A stretch of 64,000 nt of DNA. Origin: Pedobacter sp. PLR. GTDB taxonomy: Bacteria; Bacteroidota; Bacteroidia; Sphingobacteriales; Sphingobacteriaceae. Positions within the stretch are counted from its first letter, which is position 1; the number at the start of each line of letters is the position of its first letter. The translations under genes were made by a program, and so were the position numbers. The stretch spans positions 310,001-374,000 of the forward strand of contig NZ_JAPIVQ010000003.1 in assembly GCF_026239675.1 (NCBI RefSeq). Reading direction: 5' to 3'. A model generated the notes under the pieces. The model ran no database searches. It saw only the letters and a program-made list of their open reading frames with translations, and was not told where the DNA came from. Below, piece after piece: positions 38,259 through 48,703 of the stretch.

Positions 38259-38438
38259 ATGTACTATACTAAACCTCTATCTCTAAAACCGGAGCTTTTA
38301 GCTCTTTTTTGTAGAGATGTAGGTTGTGAAATTATTAATTGCTTAGCGGAAAAAACTTACAAAATCCATTACCTATGGAAAAACATACTCCTCATGCTAA
38401 CAGGTATCTCCGTCCGGGGTAGTTTTCCTGTTGCCTAA
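38259..38438 (+). CDS. Possible small protein, 59 aa
   Basis: An ATG at 38259 opens a 59-codon frame (MYYTKPLSLKPELLALFCRD to the GSFPVA end). It overlaps the first codons of the AraC-type gene in another frame. It has four Cys-bearing or aromatic stretches but no recognised domain. It may be a small gene, or the displaced N-terminal part of the regulator behind it, which looks short. Low confidence. Confidence 0.3.
   Translation: MYYTKPLSLKPELLALFCRDVGCEIINCLAEKTYKIHYLWKNILLMLTGISVRGSFPVA
38292..38310 (+). terminator. Weak terminator-like hairpin upstream of the AraC-type gene
   Basis: GAGC and GCTC with a TTTTA loop are followed by six T residues. It could end the porin transcript or act as an attenuator; the stem is short. 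Confidence 0.3.
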
Positions 38439-39042
38439 AAACATCCTATCTATCCTTGAAATACTAAATGCTCATTACATGGTACATTTTTCCCTGCAAA
38501 TCGATAATAACGCGTTTGTAAGCGCAGCTTATCTGCTTTTTTTCGTTCCACAAGTCGTAAAACACCCCATTTTCCGATTTATAAATACCCTCAAAAGAAA
38601 ACTTTCACCTGAACCTCAACCAGAGGTAAACGTCGGGCAACCGATGGAAAAAATCATCCCCTGTCAGGGACACCTGCTCTATGGTAAAGATAAGCGTACT
38701 GCCTATCTGGAAACTTTAGAAAGAACACTTGCCGATCAGCAGCCTTTCCTTACCAAAGGGTATTCTATCAAAGATCTTGCAGAAGATACCGGTATACCTG
38801 CACATCATCTTTCCTGCCTGATTAACAAGGAGTACCAGTTAAATTTCCAGAATTTTATTAACTTTCAGAGAGTGGAATATGTGAAGTCACAAATCCACCA
38901 GGAAGAATGGAAACAATTGTCTTTAGAAGGCATGGCATGGCAGGCGGGATTTACTTCCAGAACTACTTTTTTCAGGGCCTTTATTAAAAACACCGGTAAG
39001 GCGCCTTCTTATTATTTAGGTGATGCTCATCAAAAGCTCTAA
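38431..39042 (+). CDS. AraC-type helix-turn-helix regulator, short N-terminus
   Basis: This 203-residue protein has a C-terminal AraC/XylS double HTH in residues ~105-200 (SIKDLAEDTGIPAHHLSCLI and LEGMAWQAGFTSRTTFFRAF). In front is a hydrophobic stretch (AAYLLFFVPQVV) and a linker, the remnant of the membrane N-terminus seen in related Bacteroidota regulators. There is no good ATG at the frame start: TTG at 38431 or ATG at 38479 are the options. The gene is followed after 4 bases by the second porin gene and so is likely the local regulator of the porin-DASS-Sdh unit. Confidence 0.75.
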   Translation: MPKNILSILEILNAHYMVHFSLQIDNNAFVSAAYLLFFVPQVVKHPIFRFINTLKRKLSPEPQPEVNVGQPMEKIIPCQGHLLYGKDKRTAYLETLERTLADQQPFLTKGYSIKDLAEDTGIPAHHLSCLINKEYQLNFQNFINFQRVEYVKSQIHQEEWKQLSLEGMAWQAGFTSRTTFFRAFIKNTGKAPSYYLGDAHQKL

Positions 39043-39046
39043 ATTA

Positions 39047-40162
39047 ATGAAGTTCAAAATTCTAACGTTTCTATCAATGCTATGTACACCGGTTTTATTA
39101 AAGGCCCAGGGGGTCGAAATACCGGTGTCCTCGAAGACCAAACTTACTTTATCGGGCATGTTGCAAAGCCAGTTTAATTACTCGCTGGACGATGATGTAG
39201 ACATCAAAGGGCTACATCATTCCGGTGATGAGCATTTTGCGCACAATTCATTTTCCGTAAAACGGGCAAGGGTACAACTGAATGCGGCCATCAACGACCG
39301 TATCAATGCGGTGATCCTGGTCAACTTCGGTGACTTTACCGGAAACCCACAAAATAAAGTGCTGGAAAACGCCTATATCAAATATAGTGTCAATGATTAT
39401 GTGAACTTTCAATTCGGACAGTTCCGTCCGCAATTTGGACAGGAAGATAATTACCCGGTAGACTTTGTCAAATCTATAGACTTTTCTAATCAATACTATC
39501 TCTTTGGTGCTAATAGCTGGCAGAGTTTCCAGATTGGTGCAAGTTTCTCTGGACAGATTAAAGATATCGCAATTCCCATTCAATATTCGATAGGTGTTTT
39601 TAACGGCAATAACCGGAATCAGGTCAGCGATAATGACGATGGGAAGATTTTTCCTGCGAGAGTAGTCCTTGGCTTAAGCAAAAACACCCATCTGGGTGCC
39701 AGTGGAGGAGTAGGAAAGAATATGGGACAGAAGATCTGGGCTTATGGCGTAGATGTAGACTATACCAAAAAGCTGAACGACAGATGGGGGATGAGTTTTG
39801 TTTCTGAATATAAGCAAGGCATCAACAGTCAGGAGTTCTTTGGACAGGAAACACCACTGAAACCAGTCAGCAAATATGCCATGAGAGGGGTATATGTGTT
39901 GCCAAATGTGAGTTATAGCTTTAAAAACACAAGGTTGAAAGACCTTGAATTTGCCTTTCGCTATGAATATCTGGATGCTGACTTCAGGCAGGCCGGAAAT
40001 TCCAGGGAGACTTACATTCCAATGCTCAGCGCTTCTTTTGCCGAGGCTTACGCCATCCGCGTACAAGTCGGACTGCAAATGGACCGCTACGAAAGAAATA
40101 TACCCAACACCACACAATACAATACCAACCGGGTGATCTGCCAGGTGCAGGCCCGTTTTTAA
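39047..40162 (+). CDS. OprO/OprP-type outer-membrane porin
   Basis: This 371-residue protein has a signal peptide (MKFKILTFLSMLCTPVLLKAQ) and a 16-strand-type barrel ending in VICQVQARF. The NDYVNFQFGQFRPQFGQE and FSVKRARVQLNAAIND segments are characteristic of the phosphate-selective porin O/P family, used more widely for anion uptake. The ATG at 39047 is preferred over 39020, as it starts the leader. It directly follows the AraC-type gene and precedes the DASS transporter by 59 bases, consistent with anion uptake across the outer membrane for that transporter. Confidence 0.88.
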   Translation: MKFKILTFLSMLCTPVLLKAQGVEIPVSSKTKLTLSGMLQSQFNYSLDDDVDIKGLHHSGDEHFAHNSFSVKRARVQLNAAINDRINAVILVNFGDFTGNPQNKVLENAYIKYSVNDYVNFQFGQFRPQFGQEDNYPVDFVKSIDFSNQYYLFGANSWQSFQIGASFSGQIKDIAIPIQYSIGVFNGNNRNQVSDNDDGKIFPARVVLGLSKNTHLGASGGVGKNMGQKIWAYGVDVDYTKKLNDRWGMSFVSEYKQGINSQEFFGQETPLKPVSKYAMRGVYVLPNVSYSFKNTRLKDLEFAFRYEYLDADFRQAGNSRETYIPMLSASFAEAYAIRVQVGLQMDRYERNIPNTTQYNTNRVICQVQARF

Positions 40163-40221
40163 TCAGGGGAAACCCGGTTTTTAATAAAATAAGCTTGTTT
40201 TAAAATAGTATAAACCAAACT

Positions 40222-41652
40222 ATGCAAGAAATAAACTACAAAATGCTCCTGATTACGCTGGTATTCGGGGCGGTCATTTGGTTCATCCCGGAACCGGAAG
40301 GGGTCAAAGCAGAAGCATGGCAGCTACTGGCCATTTTCCTGGCTACTATCCTGGGGATTATTCTCAAGGCCGCTTCGATGGGCACCATGTCTATGATCGC
40401 TATTGCTGCTGTGGCCGTGTCTGGCGTACTCGCGCCTGGTGATCCGGGAAAGGCAATCTCTTTAGCTTTAAGTAGCTTCGGTGATAAGGTGATCTGGTTA
40501 ATCGGGATCTCTTTCTTTATCGCCCGTGGCTTTATAAAAACGGGACTGGGGAGCAGGATTGCCTATCTTTTTATCCGCGTATTTGGTCGCAGTTCTCTGG
40601 GCTTAGGCTACGGATTAGGCCTGGCAGATTTAGTGCTCGCACCTGCAATTCCCAGTAACACAGCACGTGGAGGTGGTATTATTTACCCGATTATGAAAGC
40701 AATGGCCATCAACTTCGGCTCTTTTCCTGATCAGGAAGAAACGCACAGAAAACTGGGTGCCTACCTGAGTCTGAGCAGTTATAATGTCAACCTCATCACT
40801 TCTTCCATGTTCCTTACCGGTACCGCCAGTAATCCCATGTGTCAGAAGTTTGCTGCGGATCTGGGTATTCAGATTACCTGGATGTCATGGATGTGGGCTG
40901 CGATTGTTCCCGGTATTATTTCGCTGCTGGTCATCCCTTATGTACTTTATAAAATATATCCGCCGGAAATTAAAGCCACACAGGGCGCAACAAAAATGGC
41001 TACGGATAAGCTAAAAGAAATGGGTGCGGTTTCTACCAATGAATGGTTGATGCTCATCGCTTTTGTACTGCTCCTGGTGTTATGGGTAAGCGGCGACTTT
41101 TTCAAAATCGATGCCACTACTACCGCTTTTATCGGACTGGTATTTCTCCTGCTTTCCAGGGTATTGACCTGGGAAGATGTGAAAAGTGAAAAAGGTGCCT
41201 GGGATACGATTGTCTGGTTCTCCGCTTTGGTGATGATGGGCAGTGCGTTAAATACCCTCGGATTAATTCCATGGCTGAGCAACCTGGTGAAAGATCAGAT
41301 TGGTGGCCTGAGCTGGACACTCGCCTTTCCCATTATCATACTGGTCTATTTTTACAGTCATTACCTGTTTGCCAGTGCAACAGCACACGTAGCCTCTATG
41401 TATGCTGCATTATTAGGGGTAGGCGTAATTATTGGTATTCCACCGATGTTACTGGCTTTATCACTGGGTTTTTGCGGTGGTATTTTCGGCACCTTAACCC
41501 ATTACGGACATGGACCCGCCCCCGTGTTTTTTGGAAGTACGTATGTAGATGTGAAAGATTGGTGGTCGAGGGGCTTTATTCTCAGCATCATTTTCCTGAT
41601 CATCTGGATGGGTATCGGTGGACTTTGGTGGAAAGTAATTGGCGTATTTTAA
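40222..41652 (+). CDS. DASS family anion (dicarboxylate) transporter
   Basis: This 476-residue inner-membrane protein has about 12-14 hydrophobic helices and the divalent-anion:sodium symporter motifs: PAIPSNTARGGG, SSYNVNLITSSMFLTGTASNP near residue 190, and SATAHVASMYAALLGVGV near 385. It is closest in look to the plastid/bacterial 2-oxoglutarate/malate (DiT1, CitT, TtdT) branch, so it should import or exchange C4 or C5 dicarboxylates. It stands 9 bases before sdhC, so its substrate probably feeds succinate or fumarate metabolism. Confidence 0.9.
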   Translation: MQEINYKMLLITLVFGAVIWFIPEPEGVKAEAWQLLAIFLATILGIILKAASMGTMSMIAIAAVAVSGVLAPGDPGKAISLALSSFGDKVIWLIGISFFIARGFIKTGLGSRIAYLFIRVFGRSSLGLGYGLGLADLVLAPAIPSNTARGGGIIYPIMKAMAINFGSFPDQEETHRKLGAYLSLSSYNVNLITSSMFLTGTASNPMCQKFAADLGIQITWMSWMWAAIVPGIISLLVIPYVLYKIYPPEIKATQGATKMATDKLKEMGAVSTNEWLMLIAFVLLLVLWVSGDFFKIDATTTAFIGLVFLLLSRVLTWEDVKSEKGAWDTIVWFSALVMMGSALNTLGLIPWLSNLVKDQIGGLSWTLAFPIIILVYFYSHYLFASATAHVASMYAALLGVGVIIGIPPMLLALSLGFCGGIFGTLTHYGHGPAPVFFGSTYVDVKDWWSRGFILSIIFLIIWMGIGGLWWKVIGVF

Positions 41653-41661
41653 TTTAAAGCT

Positions 41662-42345
41662 ATGGATAGAAAAACAAATACCTCTACGCTGATGCGTAAA
41701 ACATTGATGGCTTTAACTGGCTTATTCCTCTGTTTTTTTCTGGTGATTCACTTGCTGGGAAACCTGCAATTGCTATTGCCAGCAGAACAGGCAAAAGGAA
41801 GCTTTAACGGTTATTCCCAACTGCTTTCGGGCAATATATTTATTAAAATCATTTCCTATGTGTTGTATGCCGCTATCATGATACATGGTATAGATGCCCT
41901 GGTGATCACCCTGAAGAATAAAAAAACTGCCGGTAAATATGCTGTAGATGGAAGAGCTGCTACCAGCAAATGGTATTCCCGGAATATGGGGATTCTAGGC
42001 ACATTGATCCTGATCTTCCTGGTATTCCATTTCAAAGATTTCTGGTACCAATACAAGTTTGGAACCTTACCTATGGACGAGTCCGGACATAAAGATTTAT
42101 ACAGTATTGTGATCGCTGCTTACCAGGACTGGTGGTATGTGTTGTTCTATGTGCTTTCTATGTTTGCACTGGGTTATCACTTACTACACGGCTTTTTTTC
42201 TGCCGCCCGTTCTCTCGGACTCTACCATCCTAAATACGTTAACTGGGTAAGGAATTTTGGAAAGGTTTACAGTTACGTGATTACGTTCGGCTTCGCAATT
42301 ATCCCTGTTTATATTTATTTAACGCAGCATGTGGTATGGAATTAA
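41662..42345 (+). CDS. sdhC: Succinate dehydrogenase/fumarate reductase cytochrome b subunit
   Basis: This 227-residue membrane subunit has five hydrophobic helices and conserved His residues at 30 (VIHLLGN), 75 (MIHGID), 123 (VFHFKDF), and 173/176 (YHLLHG), as expected for the di-haem b558-type anchor of Bacteroidota and Bacillus enzymes. It carries electrons between menaquinone and the SdhA/SdhB head. Its end overlaps the sdhA start by 10 bases, so translation is coupled. Confidence 0.93.
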   Translation: MDRKTNTSTLMRKTLMALTGLFLCFFLVIHLLGNLQLLLPAEQAKGSFNGYSQLLSGNIFIKIISYVLYAAIMIHGIDALVITLKNKKTAGKYAVDGRAATSKWYSRNMGILGTLILIFLVFHFKDFWYQYKFGTLPMDESGHKDLYSIVIAAYQDWWYVLFYVLSMFALGYHLLHGFFSAARSLGLYHPKYVNWVRNFGKVYSYVITFGFAIIPVYIYLTQHVVWN

Positions 42346-44252
42346 ACGCTAAAATCCCGCCGGGCCCCTTAAAAGATAAATGGAGCTTTTATAAAGACCA
42401 TGCCCGTCTGGTAAACCCCGCCAATAGAAAGAAAATGGATGTGATCGTGGTAGGTACCGGACTATCCGGAAGTGCTGCTGCCGCATCTCTGGGAGAAATG
42501 GGCTACAATGTTAAATCATTTTGCTTCCAGGACTCCGCAAGAAGAGCGCATTCTGTTGCCGCACAAGGTGGTGTGAATGCCATGAAAAACTATAAAAATG
42601 ACGGCGATAGTGTGTATCGCATGTTTTATGATACGATTAAAGGAGGAGATTTTCGCTCCAGAGAAGCCAATGTTTACCGCCTGGCAGAATGTTCGGCACA
42701 GCTGATCGATCAGGCAGTAGCCCAGGGCGTACCTTTTGGCCGTGAATATGGTGGATACCTGAACAACCGCTCTTTTGGTGGTGTACAGGTGAGCCGGACT
42801 TTTTATGCAAGGGGACAAACCGGACAACAACTGTTATTGGGCGCCTATCAGGCACTCATGAGACAGGTAGCCGCCAAAACTGTCACCTTATATACCAGAC
42901 ATGAAATGCTGGATCTGGTGATCGTAGATGGGAAAGCGAGAGGAGTTATTGTGAGAAATCTGGATACCGGTGAGATCGAAAGACATAGCGCCCATACCGT
43001 GATTCTGGCCACCGGAGGCTTCGGTAAGATTTACTATTTGTCTACACTGGCCATGGGCTGCAACGCTTCTGCCATATGGCGGGCGCATAAAAAAGGTGCC
43101 TTTATGGCCTGTCCAAGCTGGACACAGGTGCACCCAACTTCTTTACCACAATCAGGTAGTTACCAGAGTAAGCTGACTTTGATGTCCGAATCTTTACGGA
43201 ATGACGGTCGGATCTGGGTGCCTTTGCAAAATCCTGAAAGTAGGAAACCCAATGATATTCCCGAAACAGAAAGGGATTACTATCTGGAACGCCGTTATCC
43301 TGCTTTTGGAAACCTTGCACCAAGGGATATTTCTTCCCGTGCAGCAAAGGAACGCATCGATGCCGGTTTTGGCGTAGGTCCACAGCTCAATGCCGTTTAC
43401 CTTGACTTTTCAAAAGCGATCAAAGAACAGGGAAAAGACAAGATTAAAGAGAAATACGGAAACCTGTTTGATATGTACCGTAAAATCACAGATATCGATG
43501 CTTACGAAGAACCCATGATGATTTCGCCTGCCGCACACTTTTCTATGGGCGGTTTATGGGTGGATTATGAACTGATGACCACCATTCCGGGTTTATTTGC
43601 TTTAGGAGAAGCTAATTTTGCCGACCATGGCGCCAACAGATTAGGGGCTAATTCCTTGTTGCAGGCTTGTGTGGATGGTTATTTTATCGCACCCTATGTG
43701 GTGTCTGATTACCTGGCCGGAGAAATTAAATCTGCCAGGCTGACTACGGAGGAACAAGAGTTTGTAGATGCCGAAGTTGGCGTAAGAGCACAGCTCGGTA
43801 AACTAATCGCCATTAACGGTACAAAAACTGCTGATCACTACCATAAAATATTGGGAAAACTTCTTTACGACTATTGTGGTTTATCAAGAAGCAGAGCAGG
43901 ATTAACGAAAGCAATACAGGAGATCAAAAATCTGCGTGCAGACTTCTATCAGAACCTCAAAGTGCCCGGTACCGAGGAGGAAATGAATGGAGAGCTGGAA
44001 AAAGCAGGCCGCATCAGTGACTACCTGGAAATTTCAGAACTGATGTGTCAGGATGCATTGAGCAGGGAAGAATCTTGTGGCGCCCATTTCAGGGAAGAAT
44101 ATCAGACTCCGGAAGGAGAGGCTTTACGAAACGACGATAAATATTGTTTCGTATCAGCCTGGCAATACCAGGGGGAGGATCAGGAAGAATTACTGGTTCC
44201 GGAACCCCTGCATTTTGAAAATGTAGAATTAACCGTAAGGAGTTACAAATAA
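42336..44252 (+). CDS. sdhA: Succinate dehydrogenase/fumarate reductase flavoprotein
   Basis: This 638-residue catalytic subunit interconverts succinate and fumarate. The FAD dinucleotide loop is [19 protein letters not shown] (residues ~36-54), the covalent-flavin His is in [16 protein letters not shown], and the active-site segment contains [14 protein letters not shown] and [19 protein letters not shown]. The C-terminal helical domain is complete ([18 protein letters not shown]). It overlaps sdhC and precedes sdhB. The sequence does not say whether oxidation or reduction dominates in the cell. Confidence 0.96.
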   Translation: MELNAKIPPGPLKDKWSFYKDHARLVNPANRKKMDVIVVGTGLSGSAAAASLGEMGYNVKSFCFQDSARRAHSVAAQGGVNAMKNYKNDGDSVYRMFYDTIKGGDFRSREANVYRLAECSAQLIDQAVAQGVPFGREYGGYLNNRSFGGVQVSRTFYARGQTGQQLLLGAYQALMRQVAAKTVTLYTRHEMLDLVIVDGKARGVIVRNLDTGEIERHSAHTVILATGGFGKIYYLSTLAMGCNASAIWRAHKKGAFMACPSWTQVHPTSLPQSGSYQSKLTLMSESLRNDGRIWVPLQNPESRKPNDIPETERDYYLERRYPAFGNLAPRDISSRAAKERIDAGFGVGPQLNAVYLDFSKAIKEQGKDKIKEKYGNLFDMYRKITDIDAYEEPMMISPAAHFSMGGLWVDYELMTTIPGLFALGEANFADHGANRLGANSLLQACVDGYFIAPYVVSDYLAGEIKSARLTTEEQEFVDAEVGVRAQLGKLIAINGTKTADHYHKILGKLLYDYCGLSRSRAGLTKAIQEIKNLRADFYQNLKVPGTEEEMNGELEKAGRISDYLEISELMCQDALSREESCGAHFREEYQTPEGEALRNDDKYCFVSAWQYQGEDQEELLVPEPLHFENVELTVRSYK

Positions 44253-44262
44253 TACAGCGGCT

Positions 44263-45009
44263 ATGAAGATCTATTTAAAAATATGGCGACAAAGTGATGC
44301 CGGTAGTCCGGGGAAATTGGTCGGTTATGAATTGGACAATGTGATTCCACACATGTCCTTTCTGGAAATGATGGACACCCTGAATGAACAACTAATTCTA
44401 AGCGGCGATCGCCCTGTGGAGTTCGACCATGATTGCAGGGAAGGAATTTGTGGACAATGTGGCATGATGATCAATGGCCGTGCACATGGCCCGGTCAAAC
44501 ATTTAACCACTTGTCAGCTGCACATGCGCGAGTTTAAAGATGGCGATACGATTTATATAGAACCATTTAGAGGGGCTGCTTTTCCGGTGAAAAGAGACCT
44601 TCGCGTAGACCGCTCTGCTTTCGACCGAATCATCCAGGCCGGAGGTTTTGTTTCTGTAAACACCGGACAAGCGCCGGAAGCGAACGGCATCCCAATCACA
44701 CATGAGCAGGCAGAATCGGCTTTCGATAGTGCCGCATGTATTGGTTGTGGCGCCTGTGTGGCTACCTGCAAAAATTCCAGTGCCGCTTTATTCACCTCCG
44801 CTAAAATTGCACACCTCGTTAAATTACCACAGGGAAAGATGGAATCGAAAAAACGGGTATTGTCTATGGTGGCACAAATGGACCTTGAAGATTTTGGTCA
44901 TTGTACCAATACCGAAGCTTGTGAAGTGGAATGTCCGCAAAGCATTTCCGTCCTGAATATCGCCAGAATGAATTGGGAATATACCTTGAGTAAAGTTTTA
45001 AAAAAGTAA
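44263..45009 (+). CDS. sdhB: Succinate dehydrogenase/fumarate reductase iron-sulfur subunit
   Basis: This 248-residue subunit passes electrons from FAD to haem b. It shows the [2Fe-2S] ferredoxin motif [10 protein letters not shown] plus a later Cys (TTCQLHMR), and the ferredoxin-like domain with [14 protein letters not shown] and [15 protein letters not shown] for the [4Fe-4S] and [3Fe-4S] clusters. It starts 10 bases after sdhA. The TolC-family gene begins 1 base after its stop, tying the respiratory complex to the export genes. Confidence 0.96.
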   Translation: MKIYLKIWRQSDAGSPGKLVGYELDNVIPHMSFLEMMDTLNEQLILSGDRPVEFDHDCREGICGQCGMMINGRAHGPVKHLTTCQLHMREFKDGDTIYIEPFRGAAFPVKRDLRVDRSAFDRIIQAGGFVSVNTGQAPEANGIPITHEQAESAFDSAACIGCGACVATCKNSSAALFTSAKIAHLVKLPQGKMESKKRVLSMVAQMDLEDFGHCTNTEACEVECPQSISVLNIARMNWEYTLSKVLKK

Positions 45010-45010
45010 C

Positions 45011-46468
45011 ATGTTTAAAGAAATACATACCTATAAAAGTTATGTCCTCCTTTGTGGCCTGATGGTCTGGGGGATCGGGGCAAACGCACAGAATACTACT
45101 TTGGAGGATTGTTTTAAGCTCGCACAGCAAAACAACCTGACCCTGAGACAGGCAAAGTCTTCCCTGGCTTCCGGAGAAGCCAACCTGAAAGCAGAGCAGA
45201 AAAGCTACCTGCCTAAGGTGGATTTACTGTCCAGCTATACCTATCTGAGCAGTCCTTTAACCATTAACCTGCAACAGGCAAGGGATGGGGTGGTGAACGG
45301 TTCTTCGCAGCAAAGTGTCAATACGGCCAATGAAGTGTTCAAAGAAATTACCGGGAATCCCCTTCCACAATCGGTACAAGACCGCATTTACAACACTTCT
45401 AAAAATGTGATCGGCGCTATTTACCCGGATTATAATCCTAGCCTGAGCCGACAGTCTTATTTTGTAGCTGGAGTAGGTTTTAGACAGCCTATATTTCTGG
45501 GTTATAAACTGGATGCTGCGGGGAATCTCGCAGAATCATTGGTTAAATCGGCAGACATCAATGTAGACCTGGTAGGTAAGGAAGTAGAATTCCTGATTTC
45601 TTTGCAGTACCTGCGGATTTTATTCCTGAATACTTTGCTGCGCGAACAGCAAACGATGGTGACCGCATTAACTAAAAATAAGGTTTACGCACAGGAGCTG
45701 GTGAAAAACGAAATCCTTGCCCCATACCAGAAAAGCTGGACAAATGTGGTCCTGATTCAGGCAGAGAGCCAGTTCAATAACATTAAACTAGAGCAGGAAA
45801 ATGCGAAAGTAGAGTTGAATAAACTGCTGGGTATCCCCTTGGATTCGAATATCGTAATCGCCGATACGCTAAAATACCGCCATATCGTGCCGGCGGCACC
45901 AAAAGAAGATTTTTGGGTATCAAACCCCATTTACAGACTCGCAGGAAGTAAAATCAACTATGCGAAAACCGCAGAGAAGATCAGCAAATCCTTTTCCCTA
46001 CCTAATATTTTTGCCATTGGTAATTACAACCTTTACCAGAAAGACCTTCCGGTAACGATGCCAGATTGGTTTATCGGCGTAGAAATGCAATGGAGTTTAT
46101 TTAACGGACAAACGCGTAAACGCACACAAGCAGCCAGAAAACTCGTAGAAGAGGCTAAACTTGGCGAGCAAAGTGCAGGATTGGCCTTACAGGTGCAATC
46201 AACAGTGGCCAGAAATAAAATGAGGTCGCTGCAAAATGATGTGAACGCCTTAGACAATGCCAGGAAAGAAGCACATACCACCAGTACGCTTATCGGCGAA
46301 AGGATGAAAAATCAACTTTCTTCTCCTAAAGATGTTAATGATGCTTTACTGTTCGAAACAGAGATTGATAAAGGCTATCATACTGCCGTTTTTGGCTATT
46401 ATCTGGCCGTTGCCGCTTACTTTAATAGTATAGGAACTCCCAAAGAACTGGCACAATTCCTTAAATAA
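45011..46468 (+). CDS. TolC family outer-membrane efflux protein
   Basis: This 485-residue protein has a signal peptide (to about GANAQ at residue 26) and two copies of the long coiled-coil helix/short strand pattern of TolC: TLEDCFKLAQQNNLTLRQAKSSL near the N-terminus and SKSFSLPNIFAIGNYNLYQKD in the second half. It forms the outer-membrane exit duct of a tripartite pump. It is joined to sdhB with 1 base between, and followed by the HlyD-type adaptor after 61 bases, so its partners are the downstream ABC-2 permeases. Confidence 0.9.
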   Translation: MFKEIHTYKSYVLLCGLMVWGIGANAQNTTLEDCFKLAQQNNLTLRQAKSSLASGEANLKAEQKSYLPKVDLLSSYTYLSSPLTINLQQARDGVVNGSSQQSVNTANEVFKEITGNPLPQSVQDRIYNTSKNVIGAIYPDYNPSLSRQSYFVAGVGFRQPIFLGYKLDAAGNLAESLVKSADINVDLVGKEVEFLISLQYLRILFLNTLLREQQTMVTALTKNKVYAQELVKNEILAPYQKSWTNVVLIQAESQFNNIKLEQENAKVELNKLLGIPLDSNIVIADTLKYRHIVPAAPKEDFWVSNPIYRLAGSKINYAKTAEKISKSFSLPNIFAIGNYNLYQKDLPVTMPDWFIGVEMQWSLFNGQTRKRTQAARKLVEEAKLGEQSAGLALQVQSTVARNKMRSLQNDVNALDNARKEAHTTSTLIGERMKNQLSSPKDVNDALLFETEIDKGYHTAVFGYYLAVAAYFNSIGTPKELAQFLK

Positions 46469-46529
46469 ATTATCCGCATACAATTACAATTAATACAAAC
46501 ATAAAACTCAAGATATAAAACACCTATAC

Positions 46530-47519
46530 ATGAAAGATATCATAAAAAATTACTGGGCCTTACTAATCCCTGTTATAGTGGTCATCGCTGCGTTGTTCTT
46601 CTTCCTGGCAGGGAATAAAAAAGAAGCCAATAATTTCATCGGGATGGTAGATGCTTCCAGCGTAGACGTGGCGGCAGAATTCCCGGGCCGTCTGGATTCT
46701 TTACTGGTAGAACTTGGCGATACAGTAAAAGAGGGCCAGATCGTAGCGATTCTCCGTTCTAACGAGATTGATGCGATAAAAGCACAGGCCCTTGCCGCAA
46801 TTGATGCCGCAAAAGGACAGCAGGAATTATTATTAAAAGGGGCAAGACCAGAATTGATCGATGCTACTTCTAAACTCTACCAGATCAGCGAAGATCAGTA
46901 CAAACTATTTAGTGCCACCAACGACAGAATGCAACGTCTGTACAACGCAGATGTGATTTCCGGTCAGGAAAGAGATGTTTTCTATTTCCGCTATGAGGCT
47001 GCAAAAAAAGAAATGGAAATGGCGAAACTGAACCTGAAAATGTTAAAAGATGGTACCCGTCCTGAAATTATGAAAACGGCTAATGCGATTGTAAAACAAG
47101 CAGAACAGGCTTATGAGCTGACAAAATCATTAGGTGATAATACGAGGGTTCATGCTCCGGCAGACGGGGTGATTTCTAGCTTAGTAACCCACCAGGGTGA
47201 AATTGTCTCTATCGGTTATCCAATGATGACCATTGAAAAGAAAAATTCCAAACTGTTGAGGTTTAATGTCCGTCAGGATGAATCTAACCTTTTGAAAGTT
47301 GGTTCTAAAGCCTCTGTAAAAGTGCCTGGCTGTGATCCGGAATCTTTTGAAGTAAAAGTCACTTCTATTGCACCAACCCTGGAATTTGCCAATTGGGTGC
47401 CTACAAAAGACAAAGGACAGTTTGAACTGAGAACATTTACCATAGAGCTGAAACCAGAAAACCCTGCCGGAATTAAAGGCCTGCGTGCTGGCATGACCGC
47501 TTCCTTAATTTTGCCATAA
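46530..47519 (+). CDS. HlyD family periplasmic adaptor
   Basis: This 329-residue membrane-fusion protein has one N-terminal membrane helix (about 10-26), a lipoyl half-domain (ASSVDVAAEFPGRLDSLLVELGDTVKEGQ), a coiled-coil hairpin (about 85-190), the second lipoyl half (TRVHAPADGVISSLVTHQGEIV) and a beta-barrel domain. It bridges an inner-membrane transporter and the TolC-type duct. The stop overlaps the start of the first permease by a base, so the two are translated together. Confidence 0.92.
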   Translation: MKDIIKNYWALLIPVIVVIAALFFFLAGNKKEANNFIGMVDASSVDVAAEFPGRLDSLLVELGDTVKEGQIVAILRSNEIDAIKAQALAAIDAAKGQQELLLKGARPELIDATSKLYQISEDQYKLFSATNDRMQRLYNADVISGQERDVFYFRYEAAKKEMEMAKLNLKMLKDGTRPEIMKTANAIVKQAEQAYELTKSLGDNTRVHAPADGVISSLVTHQGEIVSIGYPMMTIEKKNSKLLRFNVRQDESNLLKVGSKASVKVPGCDPESFEVKVTSIAPTLEFANWVPTKDKGQFELRTFTIELKPENPAGIKGLRAGMTASLILP

Positions 47520-48703
47520 TGCGTTCGACTTGTCAGATCATTATTCGGGAATGGAACAGGATTCTCCAGCTAAAGGTATTTTACCTGGTGATGTTGGTGG
47601 TTCCTGCCCTGTTATTTTCTTTTTACGCGTATATCTATCAGGAAAAAGAGGCGAAAAACCTTCCTTTTGCCATCTGGGATGACGATCAAAGTCCGGTAAG
47701 CAGACAGCTGATTTTTTTGCTGGAGCAACGGGATGCGTTGCGCATTAGCAAAAGATTGTATAGCGAAGCAGAAGTACAGCGTGCAATTCAGACTGGGGAA
47801 ATCATGGGCGCCGTGCATTTTCCTGTCAATATGCAGAACGATATTTATAGTCGTCACCCTACAACAGTGACTTTATATACCAATGCGGCGGCTTTAGTGC
47901 CAGCAAAAATGGTCTATAAGGCTGCGGCACAGGTGATCATTACCGGTAGTACCGGAATTGTGCTGAAGAAGTTGGTCAAGACAGGGATGGAGCCAGATCG
48001 GGCAATGGCTTTGGCTAACCCCATCAAACTGGACACCTATCAGCTGTACAATGCGACTTACAATTACCAGGAATACCTCGTGCCCGGACTGATTACTGTG
48101 GGAATGCAAATGATTCTGATCATCAGCAGTATGCTGGCGCTCAATTATGAGTACAAAACGAATACGATGGGGGAGCTTTATGAATTGGCAAAGGGCTCGG
48201 CATTTCGCGTGATTACCGGAAAAACAATTGCCCACCTGGTGGTCAGCTGGTTCAATTTTGTCCTCATTGCCTTTATCCTCTTCCCATTTTTTGAGATCGG
48301 CGTTCCGGCGGCAACAGGCAAGTTTTTTGCCCTATATACCTTACTGTCTATCGCCTGTATCGGGATCGGAATGTTCATCTCTGCCTTGTTTAAAGATGTG
48401 ATGCTTTCAGGCGATGTGGCCTTGTTTTATACTTCGCCGGCTTTTGTGTTCAGTGGTTTTACTTTTCCACGCTGGGCAATGCCCTGGTATGATCAGTATT
48501 ACGCGACAATCATGCCGTATACCCCCTTTCTGGATACTTTCTTTAAAATATACTATATGAACCTGCCTTTTTATTATGCGCAGGCCGACTTGTATAAGTT
48601 ATTGTTGTTTCCAGCCGTCATGTTCCCGACTGCCCTAATTCTTTTCCAACGTCAATTTAATAACAGCAAAAATGAAGCAGCAGCCGAACCCGTCCTTAAT
48701 TAA
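47519..48703 (+). CDS. ABC-2 type permease, first of pair
   Basis: This 394-residue inner-membrane protein has one N-terminal helix, a ~150-residue periplasmic loop (with DDDQSPVSRQLIFLLEQRDAL) and five C-terminal helices, the layout of the ABC2_membrane_3/YhhJ group. It probably exports a substrate through HlyD and TolC. No ATPase gene accompanies it. Its 3' end overlaps the next permease by 32 bases, and both share the same domain order and the DDDQTxxSR-type loop start, so they arose by duplication and should form a heterodimer. Confidence 0.9.
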   Translation: MRSTCQIIIREWNRILQLKVFYLVMLVVPALLFSFYAYIYQEKEAKNLPFAIWDDDQSPVSRQLIFLLEQRDALRISKRLYSEAEVQRAIQTGEIMGAVHFPVNMQNDIYSRHPTTVTLYTNAAALVPAKMVYKAAAQVIITGSTGIVLKKLVKTGMEPDRAMALANPIKLDTYQLYNATYNYQEYLVPGLITVGMQMILIISSMLALNYEYKTNTMGELYELAKGSAFRVITGKTIAHLVVSWFNFVLIAFILFPFFEIGVPAATGKFFALYTLLSIACIGIGMFISALFKDVMLSGDVALFYTSPAFVFSGFTFPRWAMPWYDQYYATIMPYTPFLDTFFKIYYMNLPFYYAQADLYKLLLFPAVMFPTALILFQRQFNNSKNEAAAEPVLN

